Source: Gigaspora margarita
Lineage: Eukaryota > Glomeromycota > Glomeromycetes > Diversisporales > Gigasporaceae
Reading direction: 5' to 3'
Assembly: GCA_009809945.1 (NCBI GenBank)
Contig: WTPW01000447.1
Span: 356,376-420,375 of the forward strand
DNA length: 64,000 nt
Below, in pieces: positions 1-12,010 of this stretch (position 1 is its first letter; each line of letters begins with the position of its first letter). Under the pieces are notes generated by a model that saw nothing but the letters and a program-made list of their open reading frames with translations, was not told the origin of the DNA and ran no database searches. The position numbers and the translations under genes were made by a program.

Positions 1-503
1 AAGATGCCTTTATTAACCAATCGCTTTTTAACTAGTACAATAAGATAAATAATAGATATAATGAATTAAGAAGAGCCGCTGACTATTAATAAGTGTCATA
101 CATGCTCATAAAAGTATGAATAGTATAAAAAAAAAAACCAAACACTAACTACAAAACATAGCAGTAATCGTATATTTCTATCTATATTCTATATTTAACT
201 ATTGCAACTTTTAAATTACTTCTCTAATAACCTATATCCAAAAAAAAAAGTAAAAAAACTGGGCGTAAGCATTATTCTATGAAACGCTATTTTTTTTTAG
301 ATTTACAAGTTTAAAAAAATATATATATAATTTTGTTAGCAAAGGTACAATTTACCTTGCTCATTACAATTACTCTAACCTATTAGGCAAAAGTGCTCCC
401 CGTCACTAACTTCTGGATTAATTGTCTGTTCTCCGGATTATTTTTACAGTACAGCAGTATGTAAAGTGAATATGTCAAGTCAGATGATATATGTGGGTGT
501 ATT

Positions 504-1166
504 ACTTATTTGCGCGGATAATACAAACCAAAAAAAGTAAGAAAGCATTTAAGAAATCTGTGGCAAGCTATGCATATTGCAGATCATTGTGTACTGTAGA
601 CTAAAGTTCATTTAATGTTAGGGTTAACGTTTCATATAAGGTTAAAAGTTAACAAGTCGTATAGTAAAATCGCACAAGGAAATTTTTGATAGAGCACTAA
701 AGGTGGTTTATGTGCGGATTTTTGAGAATAAAGCGTTTTGAAATTTTCTGCCCGTCACCTGATCCTCGAATCTGATTTGTAGATTAGGAGATCTACGTCA
801 CTAACCTGGCACAGATTTATTAAATGCAGAAAGACATCCGATTTTGTAAATAAATTAAGTGCGTGAGACAAAAATTTAGGGTTAGAGCCTTGACGTTAAA
901 AGCTGCAGGCAGTGATATAAATTGGATCGACGCAGTAGGCGCAACGCACATAGATTTAAATTTGCGCGCTCTCCGTATATATAACGCGCATATAAATTGT
1001 TTTTTGGCGCATGTTTTTTTTGCGCTTGCCAATAAAAATTTTTGAAATTTATAACACTGGCTGCAGGGTCATTTTACTTATTTGCGCGGGTAATACAAAC
1101 CAAAAAAGGAAATCCGATTTTGTAAATAAACTAAGTGCGTGAGATAAAAATTTAGGGTGAGAGCCT
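504..1166. repeat. Pair of short direct repeats, left edge
   Basis: A block reading TTATTTGCGCGG then TAATACAAACC occurs at 504-536 and 1076-1107. A second block, CCGATTTTGTAAATAAA plus about 35 bp, occurs at 838-890 and 1114-1166. The two blocks are far apart in the first copy and adjacent in the second, so the copies differ by a rearrangement or insertion. The first 500 bases show no gene and no recognisable element. Confidence 0.6.
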
Positions 1167-1192
1167 TAACGTTAGAGGCTATGGTGTTAGAT

Positions 1193-1950
1193 TAATGCTT
1201 ATTATATGTAAAATTTCATTCCCTTCATTTTTAATGAGTACACCAAGATCGATTTAAACATTAGTTTTGCATATTTTCGCTTTTTCTTCTTTTACGCGTG
1301 TTCGGATTCCTTGTAGGCTGATCTGGAATAGTCAAATTTGCACTCTCCGATTGGCTATTTCTTCTTCAGGAGTTTGTATTACCCGCACTAAATTAATGCT
1401 TACTATATGTAAAATTTCATTCGATTTAAACATTAGTTTTTGCATATTCTCGCTTTGGCCGTTTGAAGTTAACATCATCCCCCCAGCTGAAGTCTCCCCC
1501 GCCAAATGAACAATCAATCGAAACGCTGGATGACTCGCCAATACCTGATTTACATCAACCAATGAAATTGGCCCATCTTTGTTCGTTTTTATATGTTCGT
1601 TTCATATGTTCGTTTCATTTTACCCCTACCGAGAGACCTGGAAAGTGATGTTTACCGAAGAATCAACTTCAAACGGCCTTTTCTTCTTTTATGCGTGTTC
1701 GGATTCTTTGTCAGGCTGATCCGGAATGGTCAAAATTTGCACTCTCCAATTGGCTATTTCCTCTTCAGGAGTATTATCCGCGCAAATAAGTGGATGCGCT
1801 ATAAGGTTAGATGAATTTATTATATGTAAAATTTCATTCCCGTCATTTTTAATTAGTGCACCAAGATCGATTTAAACATTAGGTTTTGCATATCTTCGCT
1901 TTTTCTTCTTTTACGCGTGTTCGGATTCTTTGTCGGGCTGATCCGATACT
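1193..1950. repeat. Tandem repeat of about 195 bp, three units
   Basis: Each unit contains TATATGTAAAATTTCATTC, GATCGATTTAAACATTAG, an ACGCGTGTTCGGATTC-like core and an ATTGGCTATTTCYTCTTCAG-like end. Units start near 1193, 1394 and 1811. The second unit is split by the 1457-1678 element; the third diverges after about 1950. No coding potential seen. Confidence 0.7.
1457..1678. mobile_element. Short palindromic element with GGCCGTTTGAAG ends
   Basis: Inverted ends read GGCCGTTTGAAGTT and AACTTCAAACGGCC. Units 1 and 3 of the surrounding tandem repeat give the empty site (CGCTTTTTCTTC). Comparison shows two extra T residues, compatible with a 2-bp target duplication. Related ends occur near 5198-5390 and 7868-7930. 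Confidence 0.65.
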
Positions 1951-2411
1951 AGTTTTTTGAGCTCCATTTGTACAACCATTGGGCTCCATTGGCTCCATTG
2001 TCAACCCTGGATGGAGTATATGTGACGATACATTTAGTGACTGAACAATCAGAATTAAAGCCCGCCCTGCTGGAAAATAATCACGTGATGATAGACCAAT
2101 CAAATTATAGAATTTTGATCTTCGGCGAAGCAAAACAAAAAGAAAAGCGACAACCCTGAAAAATACAAAAACAGCAGTCTAAACCTACCTTGGCGAATTA
2201 ATTAAAAATGACGGGAAGACAATTTTGCTTATATAACTATCAAAACCTACCTAAACCTAATCTAAGATGACCCGAATCCTAAAATTAATTCGATAAATAT
2301 ATATTATAAGAACCTGCTGTCCTTTAGACGCCCTTCCTATTTAGTAAAAGTTAATCTTGTTCCAATCTAACTAAATATCACATTACACGTGTTTGCATAT
2401 TTATTGGCTAG

Positions 2412-2693
2412 CAGGGACATCGATTTATTTCGATTTTGGCCAGAATTAGCTTTGAGTTAGCCGTAATTATGTGATCCCGGCTGGAATTAAAAAGATATCA
2501 CACATTCATTTTTTGAAAGCCAATCGTTTAACTATTTGAAATCACAATCACATAACCGGCACAATCAAAGGCCATCATTTTATGCCACATGATTAAATTC
2601 ATATAGAAAAAAATTCGGTAAATTTCGATAAATTTCGATTTGGAAAAAAAATTTCTTTTGAAAAATTGCTTTCGAAAAATTTCTGTGTCCCTG
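2412..2693. mobile_element. Non-autonomous hAT-type element, CAGGGACA ends
   Basis: The ends read CAGGGACA and TGTCCCTG. Flanking 8-mers are TTGGCTAG (2404-2411) and TTGGTTAG (2694-2701), 7 of 8 identical. Internal ends are rich in TTTCGATTT and AAATTTCG. No open reading frame. Length 282 bp. Confidence 0.75.
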
Positions 2694-4382
2694 TTGGTTA
2701 GCTTTGTTTATATCAATTTATGCATTATAGATCGATTTTTACCAATGAGTCAAATCCGCCATATGTAAAATCATGAGAAGTTTGACTATATGCTTAATTT
2801 CGGATGTATACGGGTAAATGCAAAAGTATCAAAATCGTAAGTTTTGCCCCTAAGAACTGTCTGTAGACTCTGCGGAGCAAAACTTTCATTTTTGATACAC
2901 CTGCACCTATACCTGCTGGCAAAACACGGACAAATCCCAAATTCAAAAAAAAAACAATTGCTATTTATAAAAGATTAAATCAAAAAAGTAGTTTTAAAAT
3001 TTTGCAAATATATTATCTATAACAATAAGAATATTTACTATTTGTTTAAACAAAGATTATTAATAAAGTTTTTAAGAAATTAATTTGGAACGTATTTGGG
3101 TTTTGGGATTTTGCCAACATGTATACCTGCACCTACTTTTTTGATACACCTAAATGTACCCCAAAAATCCTATTACGTTTTTGAGACATGACGATTTTAA
3201 AAAAAGTCACGTGACCACCGCACTTAATGCCATTGCAGTTAAGATTCTAAAGAAATTTATAACGAAGTTTGAATTTTTTTAATCGGATCTAATTTTTTTA
3301 TTATGCCAATAATACTTGGATTTCTAGTTAAAGTTGTAGGGAAGGAACTTACCATTCTAATGGTAGTAAGGTTATCGAAATCGGCTTAGTGTATCACGAG
3401 ATATGTGTTAAAAACGTTTCGCAATTTCATTTGAAGTTTTTAAGAAACTTTAAAGTTTTTTACTCAATTCTCGCGATATTCTGAGCCAATCTTGGTGATT
3501 TTACCACCTTTAAATCATAATTTTCTTCTCTACAATCTTTGTTAAACATTTAATTAAGGTTAACATAATAGAAAATTGAGTTTCGATCGAGAAGACCTTA
3601 AGCTTTCTTTATAAATTTCTTTAGAATCTTACCCGTACTCCAAGTAAGTGCGGATTTAAGCCACACGTTATGGTCATGTGACGGGTCAAAATAGAAATAT
3701 TTCCAATCTTTATTAAAAACTGGTTTTATCTTTAAAAATGCCAATATCTTGAATATTTCTTTTCGCAAATTTAACAACATACTGTAATTGTATAAAATTG
3801 ATATTTTATTTTAGCAATTTCTATTTTGTACACCGGGTATATTTACGTATAACATTTTTAATTGGCAAATTTATCGATCTTTTCTTTATATATATACACT
3901 AAAAGGGGCTAATATTTCCACCATGGTTACACAAAATAAAGTTGGAGTTAGAATTAGAATTATAGAAAATTTTGTATAACCATAGTGGAAATAACAAAAA
4001 AAAACCATGGCGGAAATAGTAACTCCTATACTGAAAATGCCAAATTAGAGGTCGAAGCCAGTTTGAAATCCAAAAATCGAATTGAACTGAGTTTAACCCG
4101 AATTTAAATGCAATATATATTTCATAATAAAACCGAATTGAAAACTGGTTCATCAGAGTTAAAATAATTACTAAAATCGATTTATTATTATAGCAATTTT
4201 GTGACATCTGGTAAAAAATTGATTGAATGATTGTTTGGCCGATTTGATAATCTTTGATTTCGATAATGATCGATTACATAATAATGCTATATAACAATAT
4301 GATAATGTATATCGATATTACTATTTTGTCCGGAGCTTAGCGGAGGACTTACGTACGTAAATTTTCGGGAAGCAAGGTTAAA

Positions 4383-4558
4383 TGTGACAGGTTATGAATG
4401 TTGTCGATCACATCTGAAACGTGATATTTAGGTTAGCGTTTGTATTAATGTCAGATATTAGCAAGATATATAGTAAAATCGGTCAAGAAAACTTTTTATT
4501 AAAGCATGAAATACCTGATCTTGAAATCTGATTGGTAATCTGGCACTAACCTGTCACA
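4383..4558. repeat. Dispersed repeat with TGTGACAGGTTA inverted ends
   Basis: Ends are TGTGACAGGTTA and TAACCTGTCACA. The interior (ATAGTAAAATCGGTCAAG then TTATTAAAGCAT and CTGATCTTGAAATCTGATTG) recurs in diverged form near 600-800, 6820-7030, 9140-9280 and twice at 40880-41430. It is therefore a multi-copy family. Confidence 0.55.
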
Positions 4559-5194
4559 TTCTAGACATGCTTTCGGGAATTTGTGGATCATATGATCGAT
4601 ACCTCATTAGCAAAATTGTCCTGTTACACAATCGATTTTATTAATTTTTATTCTCGTCGCCAAGTATTCATTCATTAAACCTTTTCCTACATATATCGAC
4701 ATTGCTTTTTTTTTTCTATATTGAGTTTCCTTTTTTGTTCCGGATTTACAACAGTTCCTGTTTTCCTAGTATTAGATTCTAGACAAATTAGATATTTCTG
4801 ATTTACCTGTAGTTACTTCAGACAAGCTAGCCATTTTTAAAATGTTTACTATAGATGAACAAGTTAAAGATTTCTTAGTTGTTAAATCAGCTGTTCCGAT
4901 ATTTTAATCTGATTCATACTTATTTCTTTTTGAATTATATTTTATAATAAACATTATAAATACTATTTATTCCCCGGGACGGTGGGAATAATGAAATATT
5001 TCCCCGGCACGGTGGAATAAATGAGTTAGTTATTCCCCGTCTCATTATAATCGCATGACGGGGATTTACATTTTATCAATCACAATTTATATTGAGAATT
5101 TGTTCCTGTTTTTTTTTCTTATTTGTTATTTTCCCGGGGTTATAACAAATAGAAAAAAAAACAAAAGAAAAAAATTTGTGATAAAAATTGTGTT

Positions 5195-5390
5195 TAGGCC
5201 GTTTGGAGTTAATTTTTCGGTTAACATCACTTTCCAGGACTCTCGGAAGAGGGGGGGGGGGGGGGAGGGGCAANNNAAAAAAAAAAAATTAATAATAATA
5301 CTAAGGCCGTTCGAAGTTAATTTTTCAGTTAACATTTTTCAGACTCTCGGGAGAGGGGGGAGGGGGCAAATGAAACGAACATATAAGATG
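5195..5390. repeat. Two copies of the GGCCGTTTGAAG element end, with G-tract
   Basis: GGCCGTTTGGAGTTAATTTT at about 5198 and GGCCGTTCGAAGTTAATTTT at about 5305 are each followed by GTTAACAT, CTCTCGG and a long G run. Other copies are at 1451-1678 and, inverted, at 7868-7930. AAATCCCGTCATGCGA-like sequence near 5040 and 7935 accompanies the family. Confidence 0.6.
5274..5276. other. Assembly ambiguity (NNN)
   Basis: Three unresolved bases lie between a run of G and a run of A. Lengths and homology across this point are unreliable. Confidence 0.99.
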
Positions 5391-6121
5391 AACAAACTAT
5401 TTTTAGTGTAGTAAATCTATTATAACGAATTGACTTCAAGTTAAATTTAGTCTAGAGATTCTAGTTGAGTTGCTAATTAGGTCATGTAAATTTGATTCAG
5501 TAGTTAACATTACATCCTCTTATAAAAGAGAGTCAATAAAATTACTACTATCCCTAACTTTGAAACTAAAAAAAAAGTAGGAACAAAAATACATAAATAA
5601 ATAAATAATTATATAATGTATTCATCCCGAGAAAAAGAACTTCGTACGTACGTACGTACAATTTTTAAAGCTAAATTCTCGTGATCTAGTGATCGGATCT
5701 ACATCATTTAAAGTATGTACCGATCACAGATCAGAATTTTGGTTTACTAATTCCTTCAGGTTCCTATTGGTCGAATGCAAATTTTGTCCTTCATTGAATG
5801 AAATAAATCATTAATCGGATGGCTTAAAAATTAATGTAAAAAAAGTATCGATTCGAATAATTGGTTTGTTATTTCCGTAAAAGTTAAATGTTTATTTAAA
5901 TATTCTTTTTACTCATTAATACTAGTTCTCTAGCTCTTCACAATCGAATAAAAAAACACTTCAGAAGCTCTTTTTCAGCAGTTTTTCTTGAATCGTTTCA
6001 TCACAATCTCAAATTAACATATATGAAAAGGCAGCCAAGCAGAATAAAAATTTAGCTTTATTTTTTAAATTATTTTTTTTTATGGATTTTATAATTTTTC
6101 ACATATGCGATGTATCGCCAC

Positions 6122-6763
6122 TAGGGTTCAGGGCACGAGGGCACAGGCATGCACTTTGGGGCAGTGTTGTACATTTTTGATGTCCGAGCATTTTGAAGTG
6201 TCCGGCGGACAGTCCGACTTTTATCAGACTTCAATAAATCTATCCTAAAAATGTACACATGTGCGCAAAAGTTAATTCTGAACAACTTTAATACTTTAAT
6301 TAATAATTAAAGTAGGTTAAAGTAGGTTATTTTTAATAAAATTTCGATGGTAAATTCTGTCCGAATGTTGTCCGAGTTGTCCGAGTGACAACACTGCTTT
6401 GGGGCATGCCACAAAGCTGATGGGCATGCCTTGGTCATGTGATATCTAACTTGCATGCTTATTGGTTTGAAACCACAATGCTATGATTTTTGGCTGTATA
6501 ATATGTAATGAATAATCTTGAAATTTGTTACTCTAAGTTACCAACTTTATGACAATCTAATATTACTTTTATTTTATAGATACACTTGCAATCTACAGAA
6601 TTGAATACTTAAGAGTCAATAGCTGAAACTAACATATCATTTTTCAAATCATAGGAGTTATAATAATATTATTATACGCGTGATCAAAATAAGGCATGCC
6701 CTATGGGCATGCCTTGCATGCCCTGTGGGCATGCCTAATTTTTTAACCGTGCCCCGAACTCTA
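6122..6763. mobile_element. TAG-ended hAT-type element with GGCATGCC subterminal repeats
   Basis: The ends are TAGGGTTCAGGGCACG and, reversed, TAGAGTTCGGGGCACG. The flanks are a perfect 8-bp duplication ATCGCCAC (6114-6121 and 6764-6771). GGCATGCC or close variants occur at both ends (about 6147, 6403, 6423, 6695, 6705, 6728). There is no coding region. A second hAT-type element sits inside at 6162-6396. Confidence 0.85.
6162..6396. mobile_element. hAT-type MITE, CAGTGTTGT ends (copy A), nested
   Basis: The ends CAGTGTTGT and ACAACACTG are flanked by perfect CTTTGGGG duplications (6154-6161, 6397-6404). TGTCCGA-type repeats lie just inside both ends. Related copies are at 24070-24349 and 27982-28253. 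It inserted into the older 6122-6763 element. Length 235 bp. Confidence 0.87.
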
Positions 6764-6775
6764 ATCGCCACCTAT

Positions 6776-7010
6776 AAGGTCATGTGTAACGTGAAATCAC
6801 AATAACACGATTTTTCATGGTTAGGGTTAGGGTGAGGTGAAGGTAGTGTGAAGGCAATAAGAGAAGGTTTATAGTAAAATTAAGCAAGGAATTTTTTTTG
6901 TTAGTGCACTAAGAATAATTTCGTAGTCAAAATTTTGGGTTACAGGCGATTTTTTAGAAAAGACCATGTTTTGTCTCGATTTCACGTTACACCTGATCTT
7001 GCTTTCTAAT
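6776..7010. repeat. Dispersed repeat with GTGTAACGTGAAATC inverted ends and telomere-like core
   Basis: GTGTAACGTGAAATC near 6782 is mirrored by GATTTCACGTTACAC near 6978. Between them lies GGTTAGGGTTAGGGTGAGG (about 6820-6838) and the ATAGTAAAATTAAGCAAGG segment shared with other copies in this window. Confidence 0.55.
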
Positions 7011-7688
7011 TGGTCTATCAGGGGTAGCGATACATTGGAGTGTGCGATATACTATGTAAATCAAACTATGTGTGGTCACTTATATATTTTAATTAGTCTG
7101 ATTTTTTTAGGTAATCATTTATATAATATGATTTATATATAAAAATTATGTCTCACTTTTTAGATGGGTGGATTGCATTTTTTTTTTTTAGGCAAAATTT
7201 TTTAACTTCAATTAGTTCATATTTACTATGCTTACAAAGTTACGAAGTTTGTTTTTAAATTGTTTATAGGAAATCTATTTTTTTTCTGGATCTTTTATGC
7301 GTGCAATCGCTATTTCATTTCTCAAAATAAATTATTAAGTAATCAATGATTTTTTTTAATATAAAAATTTATTTGGATTCGTAACTTTGTTCTTTGAGGT
7401 TTAACCTTGATTTGTGCAAAATTTGAGTTCAGAATAACCAGTTTAAAGGGCTGTAGATCTAACTAAATATTTCATAATCTTCGATAATTGCATGCGTTAA
7501 AATGATATCGCTTGTCTTTGTTTCACAAAAATCTTTGATAATAAATTCTTATATGATACCATATATAGTTGGTTTATATAGTATATCGCACGCCCCAGCG
7601 ATACATCGCTATGTCGATAAATTACAATGCCCTTATTTTATTTTAAATTATTTTTTTTTATTTTAAATTGTTTTTTTTTTTATATTTG

Positions 7689-7805
7689 CCGTATAACCGC
7701 GAAATAAAGAATATGGTGTTATTCCGAATTTCGGCTTGAATTAAAGCTTAATTTTAGGTCGAAATTCGAAACCACACCCTATCGCGTTATTTCGTGGTTA
7801 TACAG
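7689..7805. mobile_element. 117-bp palindromic TA-flanked MITE
   Basis: The left end is CCGTATAACCGCGAAATAA; the reversed right end is CTGTATAACCACGAAATAA. TA follows the right end and TG stands where TA is expected on the left. The arrangement fits a Tc1/mariner-type non-autonomous element. Confidence 0.6.
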
Positions 7806-7867
7806 TATTTTTTATTTTTATTTTTTAATTTTTACTTTTTTTTATATGTTCATTTAACCGGGTGACA

Positions 7868-7960
7868 TCAAAGGGGAAGAGGGGAGGGGTGATGTTAACC
7901 GAAAAATTAACTTCAAACGGCCTTAATAACACGTAAATCCCGTCATGCGAGGGGGAGGGG
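7868..7960. repeat. Inverted copy of the GGCC/G-tract element
   Basis: Reads GAGGGGTGATGTTAACCG, then AATTAACTTCAAACGGCC, then AAATCCCGTCATGCGA and a G tract. It matches the reversed copies at 5040-5390. Confidence 0.55.
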
Positions 7961-9540
7961 GGGGGGGGATGGGAAATAACTTATACTAACTTTAAATAAA
8001 ATAGATATAGATTTTTATGATTATAATTGATTATAAACATTAATAAGGTCTTGGTTGTTTGGAATTATAACGTGTTATTTTTCAACATCGCCATTGGATT
8101 AATATAAGATTAAATATAAGATTAATATATATTTTTTTTAATAGGTAGGGTTATGTTACATAAATTGCAGTTTTACAGTTTTACATTACGTAATTTTCGG
8201 AAAATTAAATTTTCATGTAATTTTCATCAAGTCATACATAAAGTACCCAGATTTACAATCATTTGATTTGAAAGTACGTACGATCCGAATTGTAACTTCT
8301 AAATCACCGAAAATTTGTAAATATCATGTGTTCAAAATTACAATTACGTAAATTTCAATTTATCTAATTTATACAAAATTATACAGAATTACACATAATT
8401 ACGTAATATACTGTAATTTTATATCCTTAGATATAGGTAACAGGATTTATATTAAAAATTATTATATTTAAATTTTATTACTAAATATTCCATGGTCCCT
8501 AATGTTCTCCCATGAACATTTCTGATGATGACGCATGCCATGAAATATCAAAAAATTTCCCACAGTCATTACATCATCAGTAAAAATTTTAGTCAGAAAT
8601 GTTATGGGCATAAGAACCATGAAATATCTATTACATAATATATCTCGAACCAAGTTGCATCTTTAAAAAAAAAATTAGATTTAAGATATAATACTGATCT
8701 TGGGTCGTCATTTTGTTTTTTTTTCATTTATCAATAATTAACCTAATATTATATCATTATTTTAATAAATTTTATTTCACAATGCTTAATGTAATATTAT
8801 ATCATATTTTATCTTTTATGATTAATGTAATTTTGTATCACTTTTATCATTATTTCGATTTTTTATTCTACAATAACTTTTTTTTTTAATCAGAACGATG
8901 CTAAAAACGTATTTATTAAATTCCGGAAAATAGATCAAATTTTTAGATGATTACTCATGAGACTCACGGAATTCACTAAATAAGTTTTCTCATACATTTA
9001 ATCAATATCCAAGTATATACAGTAAAAGATAAACTTATTATTATAAAAACCAACTTTTTTCAATAATTATATATATAAGGAAAAAACTATACTCTGTATA
9101 TACAATTACTGTATATAATTGTGTAATATACAAATTATAGACTAATAAACACATTTAAGGTTATGATAAGAATCTGCTTTGGGATTGGAGTGAGTTATAG
9201 TTTATGCTAAAATTTACAAGGAATATTTTTTGTTAGAGTTCGAAGCGTGGTTTATAAGCAAAATTTTGAGTTATCATATGTCATACATATACTAGTGTAA
9301 AATAGTAATCACTATGAAGTATATATATAAAATATTTAATCATCATTTTGCATTAACGTATAAAGAAAATTCAAAAAACTTAAATTTGCACATCTCTACA
9401 CAAAGATATTGTTTGTGACTTATCGCCTTTCACAAAATCAACATTGGTTACATGAATGAAAAAATTTTATATAAAAAAAGCTTTTCAACTCCGAGGTACG
9501 AAGAAATAATTTTTCAAATAAATCAAATTCAACAAAACAT
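7961..9540. other. Intergenic stretch upstream of the UbiA-like gene
   Basis: No gene is supported. An imperfect foldback lies at about 8480-8640 (around CCATGGT and AACATTTCTGA, mirrored at the other end), and TTACGTAA/ATTACGTAAT words are frequent at 8155-8410. One copy of the ATAGTTTATGCTAAAAT dispersed repeat is near 9190-9280. Promoter elements cannot be assigned confidently. Confidence 0.5.
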
Positions 9541-9546
9541 TTCGAT

Positions 9547-10802
9547 ATGCGTAAAACGAGTTCTAAATATTTTTATTCCATTTCGCAATTGTTTACCAAT
9601 ATCAAGACTGTTATACATAACGAAGCTTTAATAATATATCGAGTGTCCATCTCTGACTGGACGACGACTATAATACCCACATCATTTATGTTAATCGGTA
9701 AGAGAAAGTGTAATGATGTTTAAAAAAAATTTTTGGTTGCTAAAATTATTTTTGTTTTATATCTCAGGTGCATTTTATGTACGTCTCTTTAGTTCAATTG
9801 CAAATCCTATCAATAATTTTTCACCCATTGTGGTTATAAAAGAGTTCGGATTTCCACGTTTATTAAAGATCCTTTTATATTTTACAACATTTGTTATGGT
9901 CGCCAATTGGTATTGACACATCTATTAAATACAATTTCATAACTTGTAGAACATGAATTATAATTCAATTGCACTTTTAATCACACAGGCACAATCAATT
10001 AAATAATAAAGAAGAAGACTTAATCAATAAACCCCACCGACCTATTCCCTCTGGTCTCATCACAGTAGAAGGTGCTAAATACCGTACAGTTGCAATCAGT
10101 ATCATCCACCCGATTGTAGGTTATTTCGTCGGTGGCTTTGGCTCGTTATTCGGTGCTCTTCTTTGGTTGGGATGGATTATGTTATACATGAAATTTGACA
10201 TCCATTCAAATGCTTTATCAAAAAATTTATATACAGCTTTTGGTTCATGGATTCAACTTGTCACTACCTATCATCTCATTGTTGGTACTAAATTAAACAT
10301 AAATGATTGGTGGGGTCATGAACCATCTATGTTTAATCTAGTTATTTTTTTCTTCTTTCTTACTACCATTCATATTCAAGACTTTGGTGATCAAGATGGT
10401 GATATGCTTGTCGGTCGCAAACCGTTTCCCCTTCTTATCGGTGATACTGTCTGCAGGTCATTGACCACTCCTTTGTTATTTATCTCAGCAATTCTCATAG
10501 GCGGCAGTGCGAGGTGTTTGTTGCATTATTACAATCTCCTGCATGTTTATAAAAATTACGATATAATTGAAAACTCCCAACTGTCACTATTTAAAACCAC
10601 TATTGGTAACATGCCTATGAAAGCAAAGTTTATTTTTATCGAAAAAGTTATCATGGTCATGATCGCATGTATATGCACTAGGTTATTTACTCATCGATGC
10701 CCAAAGCAGGATCAATTTACCTACAATATATGTTATGGTGGACTTTATGTAGCGGTGTGTTTTTACTACGGAATGTGTATTAACGGGGTGATTGAATATT
10801 GA
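9547..10802 (+). CDS. UbiA-superfamily integral membrane prenyltransferase-like protein, three exons
   Basis: The spliced protein is about 368 residues. Exons are 9547-9697, 9768-9909 and 9989-10802; both introns are GT-AG and keep frame. The start is the first in-frame ATG after a stop at 9472-9474; an upstream non-coding exon cannot be excluded. Seen: an N-terminal RVSISDW segment, then the first UbiA Asp-rich motif at about residues 98-120 (WHNQL..EEDLINKPHRPIP), created across intron 2. The second motif, QDFGDQDGD (about residues 228-236), is followed by GRKPFPLLIGD. Several hydrophobic helices lie between and after them. In this family the two acidic motifs bind Mg2+-prenyl diphosphate within the membrane, and substrates range from quinone rings to glyceryl phosphate and terpenoids. 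The particular substrate cannot be told from sequence, so no gene name is given. There is no neighbouring gene within the window. The two motifs, clean splice sites and low CpG loss argue for a working gene. Family assignment is strong; exact start is moderate. Confidence 0.88.
9698..9767 (+). other. Intron 1 of the UbiA-like gene (70 bp)
   Basis: The donor is GTAAGA and the acceptor is TATCTCAG. Removing it joins ..SFMLI-G-AFYVRLF.. with the glycine codon split across the junction. Read through, the intron would break the frame, so splicing is needed. Confidence 0.85.
9910..9988 (+). other. Intron 2 of the UbiA-like gene (79 bp)
   Basis: The donor is GTATTG and the acceptor is ATCACACAG. 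An in-frame TGA follows the donor at once (9914-9916). Splicing restores a Trp codon and the WHNQL start of the first UbiA motif, which is strong evidence for this junction. Confidence 0.87.
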
Positions 10803-11589
10803 TATCTGTGTATTGTTTCTTCGATTGTGTGCGTATTACATTGGAGACAGGTCATTTACCCGGCATCACATATGAGCATTTTTATTAAATGCAGGGTATA
10901 TGTCGTGATTAATTTGTATCCTGGAATTCGTATGCAGGGTTTGAAGATTGTGTAATTGTGATGCATTGCATAAATTGCGGATTTACTAACGCCCCTAAGA
11001 ACTATTATCGGAGTATTTGTACCGTTAATCAAATTTTTACACTCCAATAGTCAAATTGGGGAGAAGTTAGGGCATCCATAAATCGCGTGTGCCAAGTCTA
11101 TTACTAACAAATGATTGGCAACTGAGATTTAAGGATGATATCGCTATTATAAAATGAAATTATCTCTAACTTAAAGTAGCAAAAAATATATATATATATA
11201 TTGTATATTGTATATTGTATAATAAAAATGCAAACAAAATGATATTTGTTAAGCTCGATAATTAGGAAGTTACATATTAAAAACAGTTCATTTTTATAAT
11301 TTTTGAAAATTTATTTTATTTGATTTTTGAATAGATATTTATTCGATAAAAAATTTTGTCATAAGTGATAAAGAGCTAATTATATAGTAAAAAGATCCAC
11401 AAAATGAACTTGAAGTAAAAAATTTTATATGTATTACTATTATTTAAATCCGATTTTTAATATGTAACACCTCACTTAGTTTGTAAAATAACTCGAGAAT
11501 ATAAAAAGTTGGTTGAGATCTAATACGCTTTTACCTAACGCATCTTACTTTATACAAATTGATCATGTTCATAATATTTAAACGATGGT
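10803..11589. other. Intergenic stretch downstream of the UbiA-like gene
   Basis: AT-rich, with no gene and no element recognised. A short TATATATATA/TTGTATA microsatellite lies at about 11187-11222. No clear polyadenylation signal was picked out. Confidence 0.5.
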
Positions 11590-11796
11590 ATTTTCGATTT
11601 TTAACAACTGCCTGCCTTGTTTAGTGCGTCAGGTAGTGATTGGACTCGTATCAACTCGTGACTCACGAATTAAACTCAGAAGAATGCTCGAATCATTCGA
11701 TTGAATAGTTATTCGAGTTTTATTCTAATAATTTGAGTCATGGCAATTAATTCATTGATAAGTTTTGTCAATTGCGAGTTACATAAACAAATAACT

Positions 11797-12010
11797 TCAA
11801 ATAGAACCATCATTATACGAGGCATCAAATTCTTCCTTATCATCCAATATAATTCCACACATGGAAGTCATACCCTCTTTTCGAAAATAGTCCCAGACGA
11901 AACTTTGAATAGATCTACGTTTGGGCACATGGGTAGTTGTGTTTTGACTACTCTCTTAATTACAGGATTCCTCCGGTTCATTAGTACTTTGTTTTGCGCC
12001 ATGTTCGTAT
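11797..12010 (-). pseudogene. BED-type zinc-finger fragment of a hAT transposase
   Basis: Reverse-strand translation reads SFVWDYFRKEG, then MCGIILDD, a short acidic stretch, SYNDGS and a stop at 11797-11799. W/F-aromatic-DYF followed by a Cys and a [ND]DG(T/S) tract is the start of the BED finger at the N-terminus of hAT transposases. The second Cys and the His pair are not intact. An in-frame stop also lies upstream. The rest of a transposase does not follow downstream. The hAT C-terminal fragment at 12.8-13.1 kb lies on the wrong side to be the same open gene. Either a decayed transposase start or a BED-only relic. Confidence 0.55.

Larger units (their letters stand above)
2702..6100. other. 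Intergenic repeat-rich stretch without a gene
   Basis: No coding region is supported. It holds an imperfect hairpin at 3908-3992 (ATTTCCACCATGGTTA against TAACCATAGTGGAAAT) and a half-palindromic module at about 3335-3520. A dispersed repeat with inverted TGTGACAGGTTA ends lies at 4383-4558, and a CGTACG microsatellite at 5644-5659. Confidence 0.55.

Noticed and set aside
5055-5411. 118-codon frame across the NNN gap
   Set aside because: It reads through poly-G, poly-A and undefined bases. Not a gene.
10167-10802. Treating the last exon alone as a 211-residue gene
   Set aside because: The frame opens with TTG, and splicing upstream supplies the first UbiA motif. The gene is the three-exon model.
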